From Candidatus Yonathbacteria bacterium RIFCSPLOWO2_01_FULL_43_27 (lineage in GTDB: Bacteria; Patescibacteriota; Minisyncoccia; Phycocordibacterales; UBA1550), in contig MHUV01000007.1 in NCBI GenBank assembly GCA_001823545.1, forward strand, positions 1 through 59,674: DNA of 59,674 nt. Reading direction: 5' to 3'. The notes below the pieces were generated by a model. That model saw only the letters and a list, made by a program, of their open reading frames with translations, ran no database searches and had not been told where the DNA came from. This document shows, one piece after another, positions 59,583 through 59,674 of the stretch (positions within the stretch are counted from its first letter, which is position 1; the number at the start of each line of letters is the position of its first letter). The position numbers and the translations under genes were made by a program.

Positions 59583-59674
59583 GGCGGTGACGATGTCCCG
59601 AAGTTAGAACCCATTAGGACGCTACACTTCAGTCGTGTCGATAAAATTGTAAGGGATTTACGCCGATTATACAA

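Overview
The window looks like ~60 kb of a reduced, AT-leaning genome of the Patescibacteria/CPR (Parcubacteria-like) type. That placement is inferred from gene content and protein architecture, not from a marker search. Most genes are on the minus strand: gltX-murG-ftsW-dacA-scpB, scpA, aspS, trpS, parB, typA, rplY/ctc, fba, split transketolase-rpe-mreB, ppiase-hpf, pyk, alaS, ligA, and a type IV pilin/pilD cluster. Plus-strand blocks carry a putative extracytosolic flavin/heme electron-transfer locus (15.1-19.4 kb) and priA-like-def-fmt (38.9-42.3 kb). Most interesting observations: (1) a compact redox locus with a mini bis-His TM protein, an FNR-like reductase, three SGAT-type FMN-binding domains on two anchored proteins, and ApbE; (2) a ~280 nt intergenic transcription unit with consensus -35/-10 boxes and a terminator, containing two tandem-repeat units that each encode a tiny Arg-rich peptide; (3) an intact IS481/IS3-like element with imperfect ~32 bp TIRs and a 5 bp TSD (GAGCG), inserted at the foot of a 21 bp perfect terminator hairpin and directly beside the -35 box of unit (2); (4) a 42 bp loop-less perfect palindrome flanked by 19 bp and 20 bp palindromes upstream of hpf; (5) lineage-type reductions in core enzymes (AspRS without GAD, PriA-like without Walker A, LigA with a degraded zinc finger, short AlaRS); (6) orphan genes with near-consensus promoters and their own terminators, including XRE+sigma4 paralogs and a 42-aa solenoid-repeat protein. 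No rRNA, tRNA or CRISPR array was recognised.
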